Origin: Haberlea rhodopensis
Taxonomy: Eukaryota > Streptophyta > Magnoliopsida > Lamiales > Gesneriaceae
Direction: 5' to 3'
NCBI GenBank assembly: GCA_907163345.1
Contig: CAJQUN010000056.1
Location: 496,001 to 560,000, forward strand
DNA: 64,000 bases
A program made the translations under genes and the position numbers. The notes beneath the pieces are model-generated. The model worked only from the letters and a program-made list of their open reading frames with translations. It did not search any database and was not told the origin of the DNA. Shown piece by piece: positions 22,178 to 33,150 of the stretch (position 1 is the first letter of the stretch; each line of letters starts with the position of its first letter).

Positions 22178-25100
22178 GTGCCGAAGAATCCAGAATCAGA
22201 CTGGTACTTCGACAGTGGGTGTTCTCGTCACATGACAGGAAACGTCGAGCTGCTGTCTGAAGTCACAGAATGTACTGGACCCAAGATCATTTTCGGGGAT
22301 AACGCAAAGGGTAAGACTGTGGGCAAGGGTAAGATTGACCATTGTAATATTATTATCAATGATGTACTATTAGTTGAAAATTTATGCTATAATCTGATCA
22401 GTATAAGTCAACTATGTGATAATGGTTATGCTGTAGAATTTCACAAACACACTTGCACTGTTAAATCGTCAGACGGTATGACCATGCTTGTAGGAATCAG
22501 AAATGGAAATACATATAAGATTAACTGTAATTTTGCTCAACCTGATAATCCTACTTGCTTCATCGTGAATAATGATAATAAACACTGGCTATGACATAAA
22601 CGCTTGAATCATCTCAACTTTAAGACTATCTCTAGCCTGTGTAAACATGATTTAGTTGTCGGTCTGCCCAAGATCGATTTTGCTAAGGATAAGATCTGTG
22701 AATCTTGCCAAATGGGCAAACAGATCAGATCATCCTTCAAAAACAAGAATGTCAAATCCTCCTCACGCTGCTTAGAACTATTACATATGGACTTGTTTGG
22801 TCCTATATCAATAACAAGTTTAGGGGGAATGCGGTACACTCTTGTTGTTATTGATGATTACTCACGTTTTACATGGACTATATTTTTTAGCAGTAAAGAT
22901 CAGACCTGTCCAAAGTTGATCAAGCTGCTGAAACGCACTCAGAATGAGAAATCATCAAGCATAGATAGGATTCGAAGTGACAAAGGCACTGAATTCCCAA
23001 ATCAGAATCTTGAATCCTTTCTAGAAGACAAGGAATTAAGCATCAATTTTCAGCCGCTCGAACTCCTCAACAAAATGGAGTCGCAGAACGAAGGAACAGA
23101 ACGCTTAAAGAGGCAGCAAGGACAATGCTTGCAGATTCCGGTATTTCCCAAAAGTTCTGGGCAGAAGCTGTAAATACTGCATGCTACACTCAAAATCGAT
23201 CTATGATTAACAAAAAGTTGAATCTTACTCCATATGAAGTATGGACTGGTAACAGACCATCTATCTCTCACCTTCATGTATTTGGCTGCAAATGCTTCGT
23301 TCACAATAATGGCAAGAATCATCTTACTGCATTGGAAGCTAAGTCAGTTAATGGAATATTTTTAGGATATTCATCCAATAGTAAAGCTTTTCGCATCTTC
23401 AATAATCGCACTTTAACTGTAGAAGAATCAGTTCATTTAGTGTTTGATGAATCTTTATGTATTGAGGGTAACAAGGAATCAATTCAAAATAAGATGGAAA
23501 ATATCCATCTCGAAGCTAACAGTGATGATAAGATTGTAGCTAACAGATCAAGAGATAATCCACCGGAACGTGAAGTACCAGATAGACCGGATCAGGGCAA
23601 TGAAGCTCCTCCAGATCGAGCCGATCTGGAGGCTCTAAACTCTAATGTTAAAGCAGATGCTGATAATGTTGCTACCACTCATCATTCTGGACCAGATAAT
23701 CCGGAATCAAGCTATCGGTGGACAAAGAGACATCCACCTGATCTAGTAATTGGAAGTCCTTCTGCACCTATAAGAACCAGAGGATAGATGATGGATGAAT
23801 TCACTCATGCCGCTTTTATATCTAATCTGGAACCCAAAAAGATTGATGAAGCTTTGACTGCAACTGGATTAAAGCCATGCAAGAAGAGATCAATCAATTT
23901 GAACAAAATCAAGTCTGGAGTCTAACCCCCAGGCCAAGTGATCCGCCTATTATTGGAACCAGATGGGTTTTCAGAAACAAGCTAGACGCAGATGGAGTTG
24001 TGGTTAGAAACAAGGTTAGGCTGGTGGCGCAAGGATTCCGACAAGAAGAAGGAATTGACTTCGATGAATCTTTTGCACCAGTCGCCAGACTTCCGAATCT
24101 TTCTTGCTTATGCTGCTTTTAAAGACTTTAAAGTATATCAAATGGACGTTAAGAGCGCTTTTCTTAATGGTAAGCTTCAGAAGGAAGTCTACATTGAGCA
24201 ACCTCCTGGATTTCAGAACCACTCATTTCCAGATCATGTATATCTACTGAACAAAGCAGTATATGGACTGAAACAAGCTCCAAGAGCCTGGTATGACACT
24301 CTGTCTCAATTTCTGCTGGACTACGATTTTCAGATCGGCTCAGTGGATAAAAAACTCTATTTAAATTTATTAAGGGGGAACATACCTTATTAATTCAAAT
24401 CTATGTTGACGATATCATTTTTTGGTCAACTAACCCCAAATTATGTGAGAAATTCTCTAAGTTAATGCAGGGACAATTTGAGATGAGTATGATGGGAGAA
24501 TTATCATTCTTTCTGGGTCTCCAAGTCAAACAGCTCAGCAATGGTATTTTTATCAATCAGACCAAGTATACCAAAGAGCTTCTCAAAAGATTCGGAATGG
24601 AAACTTGTTCAACTGTATCAACTCCAATGAGTCCTTCAATTAAGCTTGATAAAGACGAAGGGGGAACAGCAGTGGAAGTAACGATGTATCGAGGACTGAT
24701 CGGATCGCTCTTGTATCTTACAGCGAGCAGGCCTGATATTATGTTCTCAGTCTGCATGTGCGCTAGATTTCAGTCAGATCCAAAGCAATCACACCTTATT
24801 GCTGCTAGGATCTCAGAACGTTGGTCTTTGGTACTCCAAAGATTCAAATTTCAGTTTAGTTGGATATTCAGACGCTGACTATGCTGGGTGCAAGATTGAT
24901 CGCAAAAGCACCAGTGGAACATGTCAATTTCTAGGTGAAAGATTGATATCATGGTTTAGCAAGAAGCAAACATCAATCGCAACCTCTACTGCAGAGGCAG
25001 AATATCATGCCGCTGGAAGCTGTTGCGCTCAAATGCTCTGGATTCAACATCAGCTCAGAGACTATGGCATTCAAGCTGTTGAATCTCCGATATTTTGTAA

Positions 25101-25323
25101 CAACACCAGCGCAATTGCTATAACGTATAATCCAGTCTTGCACTCTCGAACAAAGCATATTGATATCAGACATCATTTTATTCGAGATCATGTTGGCAAA
25201 AAGGAAATTCGGATCGAGCATATTTCAACAGACCAGCAAGCAACAGATATCTTCATCAAACCACTTCCTGAGGCTAAGTTTAATTATTTTCGTCAAATTC
25301 TTGGTTTAATAGACTTATCTTGA
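22178..25323 (+). pseudogene. Sirevirus pol of C3 (protease, integrase, RT, RNase H), multiply broken
   Basis: Order and motifs match C4 pol: DSGCSRHMTG protease, HLNF pre-integrase histidines, integrase HMDLFGP and RSDKGTEF, reverse transcriptase and RNase H with YSDADYAGC. Breaks seen against C4: Trp TGG to TGA (22592-22594), a garbled deletion near 23030 that removes the integrase Glu region frame, Gln CAG to TAG (23785-23787), a frameshift near 23865, loss of about five codons near 24092, a frameshift near 24355 before YVDD, and loss of about ten codons near 24810. The element cannot make Pol. Confidence 0.92.
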
Positions 25324-25587
25324 TATTTTAAAAGTATTCTTCTTTTCTCTTTTAAAGATCATATACTGGCACAAATCGATAATACAATGATCAGAAAGAC
25401 ACAGACCGGTCCATACTTTCAGACCGATCTCTATCAAAACTGATATTATCCCATGATCTGTCTGGTCACCCAATCTTTAATAAAGTAATTGTTTAAAACA
25501 GCCCGGACTGATTGCATTTTAACCACCTTATCTCTCTATCATCCTGTCCGTTTATTTTGAATTACTTAAATCAGTCATCGAGATAAA

Positions 25588-25597
25588 GACACGTGTC
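25588..25597. promoter_or_regulatory. G-box palindrome upstream of the fourth ORF (C3)
   Basis: GACACGTGTC contains the CACGTG G-box core. It is conserved at the same place in C4 (29626-29635) although the flanks differ. A TATA-like motif follows about 10 bp later. Confidence 0.45.
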
Positions 25598-25678
25598 CTC
25601 TCTCTCCTATTTAGCGGGCTGAACATTTTACTTTCATTTCACTTTTTACAAATTACTACTGTCTGTTTTCTAACTATC

Positions 25679-25683
25679 AAATA
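25679..25683. repeat. Target site duplication of C4, left copy (AAATA)
   Basis: AAATA directly before the TGTTAGG LTR terminus. It matches AAATA at 36270-36274 directly after the other LTR. Confidence 0.9.
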
Positions 25684-26846
25684 TGTTAGGATCGGTCCGG
25701 AGTGTTTAGAGGGGGGGGGGTGAATGAACACTCCTTAAAAATTTATCCCTTGTGAATTCTTTCGGATTAGTGAAAGAAATCTGTTACTTAATCAACTCTT
25801 TGAACAGAACAGACCACTAAAAAGGTGAGTGCGGAAACGGTCTGCTCTTGTAAAAGTAAGAACGGCTCGATGGCTAAGTGCAGAAGGATAAGACACAGGA
25901 TATGTTTCTGGAAGTTCGAAGGTGGTGTAATCCTTCTACGTCTCCCCTTCTTCCAATTAAGGAAGGTTTATACTAGAAGACTTTGATTTATACAATCCTG
26001 TTGTACAAACCCGATTCAGACTGGATTTACCTCACTACCAGTCTGAAACTCCTAGTCACTCAACCTGCTCAGACACACTCTGTCTGACAGTTACAATAAG
26101 TTGCTCACTTCTATTTTTCAATACACAATGCGCACAGTGATCCTACAATGATCAAATGTTACAAAGTAATTGCGCTTAAATAAATAACTTCAGCTCGAAA
26201 GCTTCTGAACTTTGTAAGCGTGTGCAGATGCTTTCTTGTGTGTTTTTCAATTGATCAGCGTGAGTTGGAATCAAGAGTCCCTGTCTTCCTTTTGTTGCAT
26301 CCTTTTATAGTTGAGGGTAGCAACGGCATTGTTTCCCTTAATGTGCAACTTTGACTCTTTTTAAACTCTGAGAAAGCTACAGTCTTCTTCTTCAGGACAC
26401 TTGTCGTTCTGGTGTATGCTTTTGGCGACTGTCAGGTAAGCTCTCCTTTGTCTTCTTACCTTTAATGGCAATCTTCGACTTTTGATCCTTTGTAGCATTA
26501 ATTACAGCATTAAATGCTACAATAAATAACCGTTGATGGTTCGGACTGAGAAGCCATCCTTTATGTATCTTTGACTGCTCTGATCTGATAAAGGTTGAGA
26601 TCGATCTGAAGTATCGATCTAGTCAGTCTGGAATCCATCGATCCGGTCTGATATGTGATATGCTTTATCAGCTTGCTCTGTTTTGCGCGATCGATCTGGT
26701 ATGCCTGATTTCCATCGATCCGGTCTGAAATAATTTGTCATCTTGCTCTGTTTTGTCCGATCGATCTGGTCAAACTGATATCTATCGATCCGGTCTGAAA
26801 TGTTTTGTCATCTTTAAAATCTCATCGATAAGGTCCGGAACTAACA
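25684..26846 (-). mobile_element. 3' LTR of Sirevirus C4
   Basis: 1163 bp, plus-strand TGTTAGGATC to AACTAACA. It is preceded, in element orientation, by the polypurine tract at 26847-26876. TATA box at 26301-26310 (minus-strand CTATAAAAGG). Confidence 0.95.
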
Positions 26847-26876
26847 AATTCCCCCTTTTTGATGATGACAAAACCT
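26847..26876 (-). promoter_or_regulatory. Polypurine tract of C4
   Basis: On the minus strand it contains tcatcatcaaaaaggggga followed by att and then the LTR start TGTTAG. This block is highly conserved in Sireviruses and primes second-strand synthesis. The same block is at 38937-38960 in C3. Confidence 0.9.
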
Positions 26877-27099
26877 AGCTTCTAAGTCTTTTTAACCAGT
26901 CTTGATAAGAGCTCTGAAGCGAATGCTTTCGGATCGATTACTTCTTTGTTCAAAATAAATGCACTTCATTAAGTTGAATCGATTAAATCTTTATTATTAA
27001 GCCTTATGATGAGGTTCAAAATAAATGAACACAGACTTAATCAAACGAGGATTTTATTGATCACCAAGAAAATCCTAAAAAATACACAGTCTGAAAATA
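26877..27099 (-). other. 3' untranslated region of C4 after the fourth ORF
   Basis: AT-rich with no gene. It carries two copies of a phrase close to gttcatttattttgaac, which is also found after the fourth ORF of C3 (38788 and 38842). Confidence 0.55.
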
Positions 27100-29512
27100 T
27101 TATTTTCTAGAAGGCGGCCTGAAGTCTGTCTTCTTTTCCCCCTTTTTGTCAGCAGCAATCTCTTGAAGAAAGTCGACAACTTGTGCTAGCTGCGCGCTGA
27201 TAGCGTCAAGACGAACGTCTTGAGCGCGGAGGGAATTGGCAACGGATGCTCTGACTTCAGTGGCTAGCTCGATCTGCTCTTTTCTCAGGCTGTTCTTGTA
27301 AGAGGCCTGTTGAGAAAACAGATCGTTTATGCCGCGCTGAAGGATTCCGATACTGGCATTCATCTTCTCTTTGAATGAAGCAAAGTCCAAGGCTGTGACC
27401 CTCTGACCTTGATGAACTTCTAAAATGCGTTGAGTCAAGGACAGACAGGTATCAGAGAAGTGCTGGATAGTCCGTGCCAGGGATGGAGGTGCATCAGATA
27501 GCTTGCTGGGAGAGTGATCTGATGATGACATGGCATGGTCATCTTCTTCAGCAATCGGCACGATGGAAGAAATGGCAGCCCGATGACTTTCGGATCGGAT
27601 CAGAGTGATCAGATCCGAAGAGAAACCTTAATGAAGGCCAAATCTTCATCTGATGGTCCCGGAGGAGAGTGGGGACTGGGAAGTTCCTCAACTTGGAGAG
27701 CTGCAACCACTGTAGATACCACGAAATCCGGATCGATGAGGTCTGGTACTTCAGTTGTTGCACATGCTTCAGCTGGACTGGGTTGTGCACGGGAGGCTGA
27801 TGACTTCAATGGAATAGATGTTGTCGGAGAGTCCAACAGAACATTCATTGTTCATCATCTGTTGCAGACGGAGCATTAGACAATGGCTGCTCCGCTGTCT
27901 GGTCTGGTACGTGTGCATCAGAAGGAATAACCTCGATAAATGGTTCTGCCAGAGTCTTGCTTGCAGAAGGATGATCCGGGCTTGTGGCTGGAGTGGAGAT
28001 ACTTAGCTTCTGTCGTTGAAAACGGACAGCTAAGGATAGAGCATGAACATCCATCTCGAGTTGAGCAATCACAGCCCCATCATCTCTGGCAGTTGGAGCA
28101 AGCGGATCGAAGTTCTTCTTTTTGGCAACAAGAAGCAGATTAGCCAGTCTGAATCTGTGTTTTGCCGTAAATAGATCTCTGCGCTGCACGGCAAGTCGAA
28201 CATCATCAGTTTCTGTTCCTTTCAGAACTTCATCTTCCATTTTCTTCAATCTGTGCAGCTTACCGTAGAACAGCTCAATGTGGTTGATAGTCCGGTACTT
28301 GACATATTCATCAAAAACCACAATGAGTTCCTTTAGCCTCTCATCAACATCCTCCATGGCGATGTCGATAGCAGTCTGCGCTGCAGATTTGGGTTTAGTA
28401 GAGAGGGGTTCGGTGAGAATGGTTTTTCCCTTGCCGGTGGAGGAAGGGGACTTAATCCCTGATTGGGTATAGTCTCCCAACTCAGTGATGACTATCCCAT
28501 TGACCACCGGATTGGCAGAGGGAATTCTAAGGGTGACTTTGGGTGCAGGGGTTGAAGCTTGTGAAAGCTGGGTGGAAGGTTGAGGGGCAGGGGTTGCTTT
28601 AGAGGGTGGTAGCATGGGTGGAGGTAGAGATTTGGCTGGTTTGGTAATCTGGGTTCGGGGCTTTTTGGGAAGTGGTTTGGTTGGTGATGAGTGAGCAGAC
28701 TGGGTGGCTTCTGAGTCAGTCTGAATGGTCAGCTTCCGCTTGACCCGAGGTTTGCGCACAGCAACTGGTTCCTCGTCCTGCTCAACCTTGACTGCAGCCA
28801 GAGTAGCAGGAGTAGGCGGAGCACTCTTGGATTTCAGCAGTGCAAGCCCTTTGGAGTTAAGGATCTTAAAGGGACGGAGAGCAGACGGCTTGCTCAGCTC
28901 GAGGCCTAAGGACTCCAAGAGCTTGCTGAGAGGAACAGCAAAACATACGGCGTGCTTGGATGCAATCACCGTTTCCAGCAGTACTCCAAACAAAATCAAG
29001 GACCAGTTTATCTTCTGGCCGGATACAATAGCCGCCATGGCCCTGAACTTTTCGGCGGTTACAGCATCGAAGCTTCCTGCTTTACCCAAAAGTGGCTTGC
29101 CTACCACTTCGCACAGCACCTGGAAATGGAAGAGCATTTCCTTCTTCTTAAAGGAGGGTTGCAATCGTTGGCCAGAAATAGAAATCTTCCCCTGAAGATC
29201 TAAGAGTGACGCTTGAGGAGTCTGTCCGAACTCTGTCAGTCCGGAACTGGGGAGGCCAAAGGTCTTGGCCATCGTTGTTGGCGAGATCTCGAAAGATTTG
29301 CCCTGGACAGTAGTAGAAATGGATGTCTTCCGGGAGACGGCGTTGGCGAACAGCTCGCGGATTTCTGATTCATAAACAACGGTTCCGCATTCCAAGAAGT
29401 TCCTTAAACCAGATGATTCCAGGGCTCTAAAAATGGACACCATCGCAGCATCTTCTGCCCTGTAAATGTCATCAAACTCAACGGAGAGTGAGTTATGAGT
29501 GATGGTAGCCAT
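27100..29512 (-). pseudogene. Fourth ORF of C4 in the Sirevirus envelope-like position, frameshifted
   Basis: Starts at the ATG at 29512 (MATITHNSLSVEFDDIY), about 380 nt after pol. The 555-codon first part has a helical N-terminal domain of about 220 residues that resembles the putative plant transposon protein family (Transposase_32). A Pro/Ser/Thr/Lys-rich middle follows, with basic clusters KPRVKRKL and KPLPKKPRTQ that look like nuclear localisation signals. The last 150 residues (27100-27561) are a helical, coiled-coil-like segment. I see no signal peptide and no membrane segment. Two single-base shifts, near 27848 (one base lost against C3) and near 27625, break what must have been one frame of about 800 codons. 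It might also be called env-like. The actual role is unknown. Confidence 0.7.
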
Positions 29513-29893
29513 TTGAAAAGAGTTTAAAGAAAGTGCGAAGAGTAAGAGAGTGAGAAGGTAGAAAGCGGTAAACTGTAAAAAGTGAACAAGTATGAAATGT
29601 TCAGTCCGCTAAATAGGAGAGAGAAGACACGTGTCTTTATCTCCAAGACTGAGAATTAAATAATTCAAAATAAACGGTCAGGATAAAGAAAGATAAGGCG
29701 GTTAAAGTACAACTAGTTAAAATGGTCAATCAGTCCGAGCTGTTGTTATTGTCCAGACAGATCATAGGATAAATCAGACTGACAAGGATCGGTCTGAAAG
29801 TTCGGACCGGTCTGTGTCTTTCTGAACATTGTATTATCGATCTGTGGTGACAAAAATCTTTCAGTGCGAAAAGAATAAGAACATCTAAACTAA
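29513..29893 (-). other. Spacer between pol and fourth ORF of C4
   Basis: No gene. On the minus strand it contains GACACGTGTC, a TATA-like ctatttag shortly after, and a long CT-rich leader before the fourth ORF. The arrangement matches the spacer in C3 and could be an internal promoter. Confidence 0.55.
29626..29635. promoter_or_regulatory. G-box palindrome upstream of the fourth ORF (C4)
   Basis: GACACGTGTC, a ten-base perfect palindrome with the CACGTG core bound by plant bZIP and bHLH factors, about 115 bp before the ATG. Confidence 0.45.
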
Positions 29894-32800
29894 TTAAGAT
29901 AAGTCAATTAAACCAAGAATTTGACGGAAATAATTAAACTTAGCCTCAGGAAGCGGTTTAGTGAAGATGTCTGCTGCTTGCTGCTCTGTTGAAATGTGCT
30001 CGATCCGAATTTCCTTTTTGCCAACATGATCTCGAATAAAATGATGTCGTATATCAATATGCTTTGTTCGAGAGTGCAGAACTGGATTATACGTTATAGC
30101 AATTGCACTTGTGTTGTCGCAAAATATCGGAGAGTCAACAGCTTGGATGCCATAGTCTTTGAGCTGGTGTTGAATCCAGAGCATTTGAGCACAACAGCTT
30201 CCAGCGGCTAGGTATTCTGCTTCAGCTGTGGATGTGGCAATCGATGTCTGCTTCTTACTGAACCAAGAGATCAATCTTTCACCTAGAAATTGACATGTTC
30301 CACTGGTGCTTTTACGATCGATCTTACACCCAGCGTAGTCTGCGTCTGAATACCCGATCAAGCTGAAGTTTGAATCTTTGGAGTACCAAAGACCAACGTT
30401 CTGAGATCCTTTTAAATATTTCAGAATACGCTTGGCAGCAATAAAATGTGATTGCTTTGGTTCTGACTGAAATCTGGCGCACATACAGACTGAAAATATA
30501 ATATCGGGCCGGCTCGCTGTAAGATACAATAGCGATCCGATTAGTCCTCTATACATGGTTACTTCAACTGCCGTTCCCCCTTCATCTTTGTCTAACTTGA
30601 TTGTTGGACTCATTGGAGTTGATGCAGTTGAGCATGTTTCCATTCCAAATCTCTTGAGGAGCTCTTTGGTATACTTGGTCTGATTGATGAAAATGCCATT
30701 GTTGAGCTGTTTTACTTGCAGACCCAGAAAGAATGACAATTCTCCCATCATGCTCATCTCGAACTGTCCCTGCATTAACTTAGAAAATTTCTCGCACAAT
30801 TTCGGGTTAGTTGACCCAAAGATTATGTCATCAACATAAATCTGAACTAATAGGGTATGTTCCCCCTTAATGAATTTAAATAGAGTTTTATCTACTGATC
30901 CGATCTGGAAATCATGGTTCTGCAGAAATTGAGATAGAGTGTCATACCAGGCTCTTGGAGCTTGTTTCAGACCATACACTGCTTTATTCAGTAGATATAC
31001 ATGATTGGGATACAAATGGTTCTGAAATCCAGGTGGTTGCTCAATGTAGACTTCTTCCTGAAGCTTTCCATTAAGAAAGGCGCTCTTGACGTCCATCTGA
31101 TATACTTTGAAGTCTTTAAAGGCAGCATAAGCAAGAAAGATTCGGATAGCTTCAAGTCTGGCGACTGGTGCAAATGATTCATCGAAGTCGATTCCTTCTT
31201 CTTGTCTGAATCCCTGTGCCACCAGTCTGGCTTTGTTTCTAACCACAGTTCCATCTGCGTCTAGCTTATTTCTGAAGACCCATCTGGTTCCAATAACAGG
31301 CAGATCGCTTGGTCTGGGGGTTAGACTCCAAACTTGATTTTGTTCGAATTGATTAAGCTCTTCTTGCATTGCTTTAATCCAGTTGAAGTCAGTCAGAGCT
31401 TCATCGATCTTCTTGGGTTCCAGAGTAGAGATGAAGGCAGCATGAGTGAACTCATCCATCATCTGTCCTCTGGTTCTGATTGGTGCAGAAGGACTACCAA
31501 TCACTAAATTAGGTGGATGCTTCTTAGTCCATCGATAGCTTGACTCTGGATTTTCTGGTCCGGTCGGATGAACAGTAACAGCATGATCAGCATCTGTTTT
31601 AATATTTGAGTCAGGAGCATTCGGATCAGCTCGATCTGAAGTTTCTTCAAAGCCTGGATCCGGTCTGTCTGGTAATTCTGGTTCTGGTGGATTGTCTCTT
31701 GACCTGTTAGCTACAATCTCATCATCACTGTTAGCTTCGAGATGGATATTTTCCATCTGATTTTGAATTGATTCTTTGTTGCCCTCAACACATAAAGTTT
31801 CATCAAAGACTACATGAACAGATTCTTCTACAGTTAAAGTTCGATTATTAAAAACTCGATAAGCTTTGCTAATTGATGAATATCCTAAGAATATACCATT
31901 ATCTGACTTAGCTTCAAATGCTGTAAGATGACTCTTACCATTGTTGTGAACGAAGCATTTACAGCCAAATACATGAAAGTGAGAAACAGATGGTCTGTTA
32001 CCAGTCCATATTTCATATGGAGTGAGATTCAGCTTCTTGTTAATCATAGATCGGTTTTGAGTGTAGCAAGCAGTATTTACAGCTTCTGCCCAGAACTTTT
32101 GAGAGATTCCAGAATCAGCAAGCATTGTTCTTGCTGCTTCCTTGAGCGTTCTGTTTCTTCGTTCTGCAACTCCATTCTGTTGAGGAGTTCGAGCAGCTGA
32201 AAACTCATGCTTGATTCCATGATCTTCTAGAAAGGATTCAAGATTCTGATTTGAAAACTCAGTCCCTTTGTCACTTCGAATCCTGTCTATGCTGGATGAT
32301 TTCTCGTTCTGAGTGCGTTTCAGCAGCTTGATCAACTTCGGACCGGTCTGATCTTTACTGCTTAAGAATATAGTCCATGTAAAGCGTGAGTAATCATCAA
32401 TAACAACAAGAGTATATCGCATTCCCCCTAAACTTGTTATTGGTATAGGACCAAACAAGTCCATATGCAGTAATTCTAAACAGCGGGAGGAGGATTTGGC
32501 ATTCTTGTTTTTGAAGGATGATCTGATCTGTTTGCCCATTTGGCAAGCTTCGCAGATCTTATCCTTAGCAAAATCGATCTTGGGCAGACCGATAACTAAA
32601 TCATGTTTACACAGGCTAGCAATGGTCTTAAAGTTGATATGATTCAAGCGCTTATGCCACAGCCAATGTTTATTATCATTGTTAGGGATGAAGCAAGTAG
32701 GATTATCAGGTTGAGCATGATTCCAGTTAATCTTATATGTGTTTCCATTCCTGATTCCTACGAGCATGGTTATACCGTCTGATGATTTAACAGTGCAAGT

Positions 32801-33073
32801 GTGTTTATGAAATTCTATAGCATAACCATTATCACAGAGTTGACTTATACTAATCAGATTATAGCACAGATTTTCAACTAACAGCACATCATTGATAATA
32901 ATGTTACCATGGACAATCTTACCCTTGCCCACGGTCTTACCCTTTGAGTTATCTCCGAAAATGATTTTGGGTCCAATACATTCTGTCACTTCAGACAGCA
33001 GCTCGATGTTTCCAGTCATGTGACGGGAACACCCACTGTCCAAATACCAGTCTGATGCGAGTTTCTTCGGTAC
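29894..33073 (-). CDS. Sirevirus pol polyprotein of C4: protease, integrase, reverse transcriptase, RNase H
   Basis: Open from the end of the 77-nt interval (33073) to the stop at 29894. It encodes the enzymes that process, copy and integrate the element. Numbering from the Met/Leu position at 33043: protease DSG at 2-4; pre-integrase zinc finger His130, His135, Cys164, Cys167; integrase Asp195, Asp258, Glu294 (DD35E); reverse transcriptase from about 550 to 800 with Asp651 (YQMDVKSAFLNG) and YVDD at 736-739; RNase H with Asp900 (GYSDADYAGC) and the EAEY block near 942. No internal stop in 1049 codons. There is no ATG at the start: TGATGA lies just before in this frame, so it must be expressed fused to gag or by another route. 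The encoding copy is young and could be functional. Confidence 0.93.
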   Translation of the reverse strand, partial: VPKKLASDWYLDSGCSRHMTGNIELLSEVTECIGPKIIFGDNSKGKTVGKGKIVHGNIIINDVLLVENLCYNLISISQLCDNGYAIEFHKHTCTVKSSDGITMLVGIRNGNTYKINWNHAQPDNPTCFIPNNDNKHWLWHKRLNHINFKTIASLCKHDLVIGLPKIDFAKDKICEACQMGKQIRSSFKNKNAKSSSRCLELLHMDLFGPIPITSLGGMRYTLVVIDDYSRFTWTIFLSSKDQTGPKLIKLLKRTQNEKSSSIDRIRSDKGTEFSNQNLESFLEDHGIKHEFSAARTPQQNGVAERRNRTLKEAARTMLADSGISQKFWAEAVNTACYTQNRSMINKKLNLTPYEIWTGNRPSVSHFHVFGCKCFVHNNGKSHLTAFEAKSDNGIFLGYSSISKAYRVFNNRTLTVEESVHVVFDETLCVEGNKESIQNQMENIHLEANSDDEIVANRSRDNPPEPELPDRPDPGFEETSDRADPNAPDSNIKTDADHAVTVHPTGPENPESSYRWTKKHPPNLVIGSPSAPIRTRGQMMDEFTHAAFISTLEPKKIDEALTDFNWIKAMQEELNQFEQNQVWSLTPRPSDLPVIGTRWVFRNKLDADGTVVRNKARLVAQGFRQEEGIDFDESFAPVARLEAIRIFLAYAAFKDFKVYQMDVKSAFLNGKLQEEVYIEQPPGFQNHLYPNHVYLLNKAVYGLKQAPRAWYDTLSQFLQNHDFQIGSVDKTLFKFIKGEHTLLVQIYVDDIIFGSTNPKLCEKFSKLMQGQFEMSMMGELSFFLGLQVKQLNNGIFINQTKYTKELLKRFGMETCSTASTPMSPTIKLDKDEGGTAVEVTMYRGLIGSLLYLTASRPDIIFSVCMCARFQSEPKQSHFIAAKRILKYLKGSQNVGLWYSKDSNFSLIGYSDADYAGCKIDRKSTSGTCQFLGERLISWFSKKQTSIATSTAEAEYLAAGSCCAQMLWIQHQLKDYGIQAVDSPIFCDNTSAIAITYNPVLHSRTKHIDIRHHFIRDHVGKKEIRIEHISTEQQAADIFTKPLPEAKFNYFRQILGLIDLS

Positions 33074-33150
33074 CTGTCATCAAATATAATTATTGTTGGT
33101 ACCCAATCCTATTTGGGTCCAGAACGGATTAGCCCTTTGGGAACCCACAC
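33074..33150 (-). other. 77-nt gag-pol interval of C4 with intron-like ends
   Basis: On the minus strand: CAG then GTGTGGGTTCCC ..., ctaat about 20 bases in, TTTGATGACAG, then GTACCG. The gag stop TAG (33109-33111) lies inside it. In the pol frame TGATGA occupies 33077-33082. Removing exactly these 77 nt joins the gag frame (...LIQ) to the pol frame (VPKK...) without a stop. AT content is about 57 percent. Whether it is spliced is not known. Confidence 0.55.

Larger units (their letters stand above)
25324..25683 (+). other. Spacer between pol and fourth ORF of C3
   Basis: No gene. It holds the palindrome GACACGTGTC at 25588-25597, a TATA-like ctatttag at 25607-25614 and a CT-rich leader. It ends at the target site of C4, and the leader continues at 36270. 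The same order occurs in C4 at 29513-29893. Confidence 0.6.

Noticed and set aside
27845..29512. 555-codon frame as a host gene
   Set aside because: A homologous frame occupies the same place in C3, between pol and the polypurine tract, and both lie between matched LTRs. It is part of the Sirevirus.
33109..33111. Simple leaky-stop (TAG readthrough) expression of pol
   Set aside because: After the TAG the gag frame does not lead into the pol frame, and the pol frame has TGATGA in this interval, so readthrough alone cannot produce Gag-Pol.
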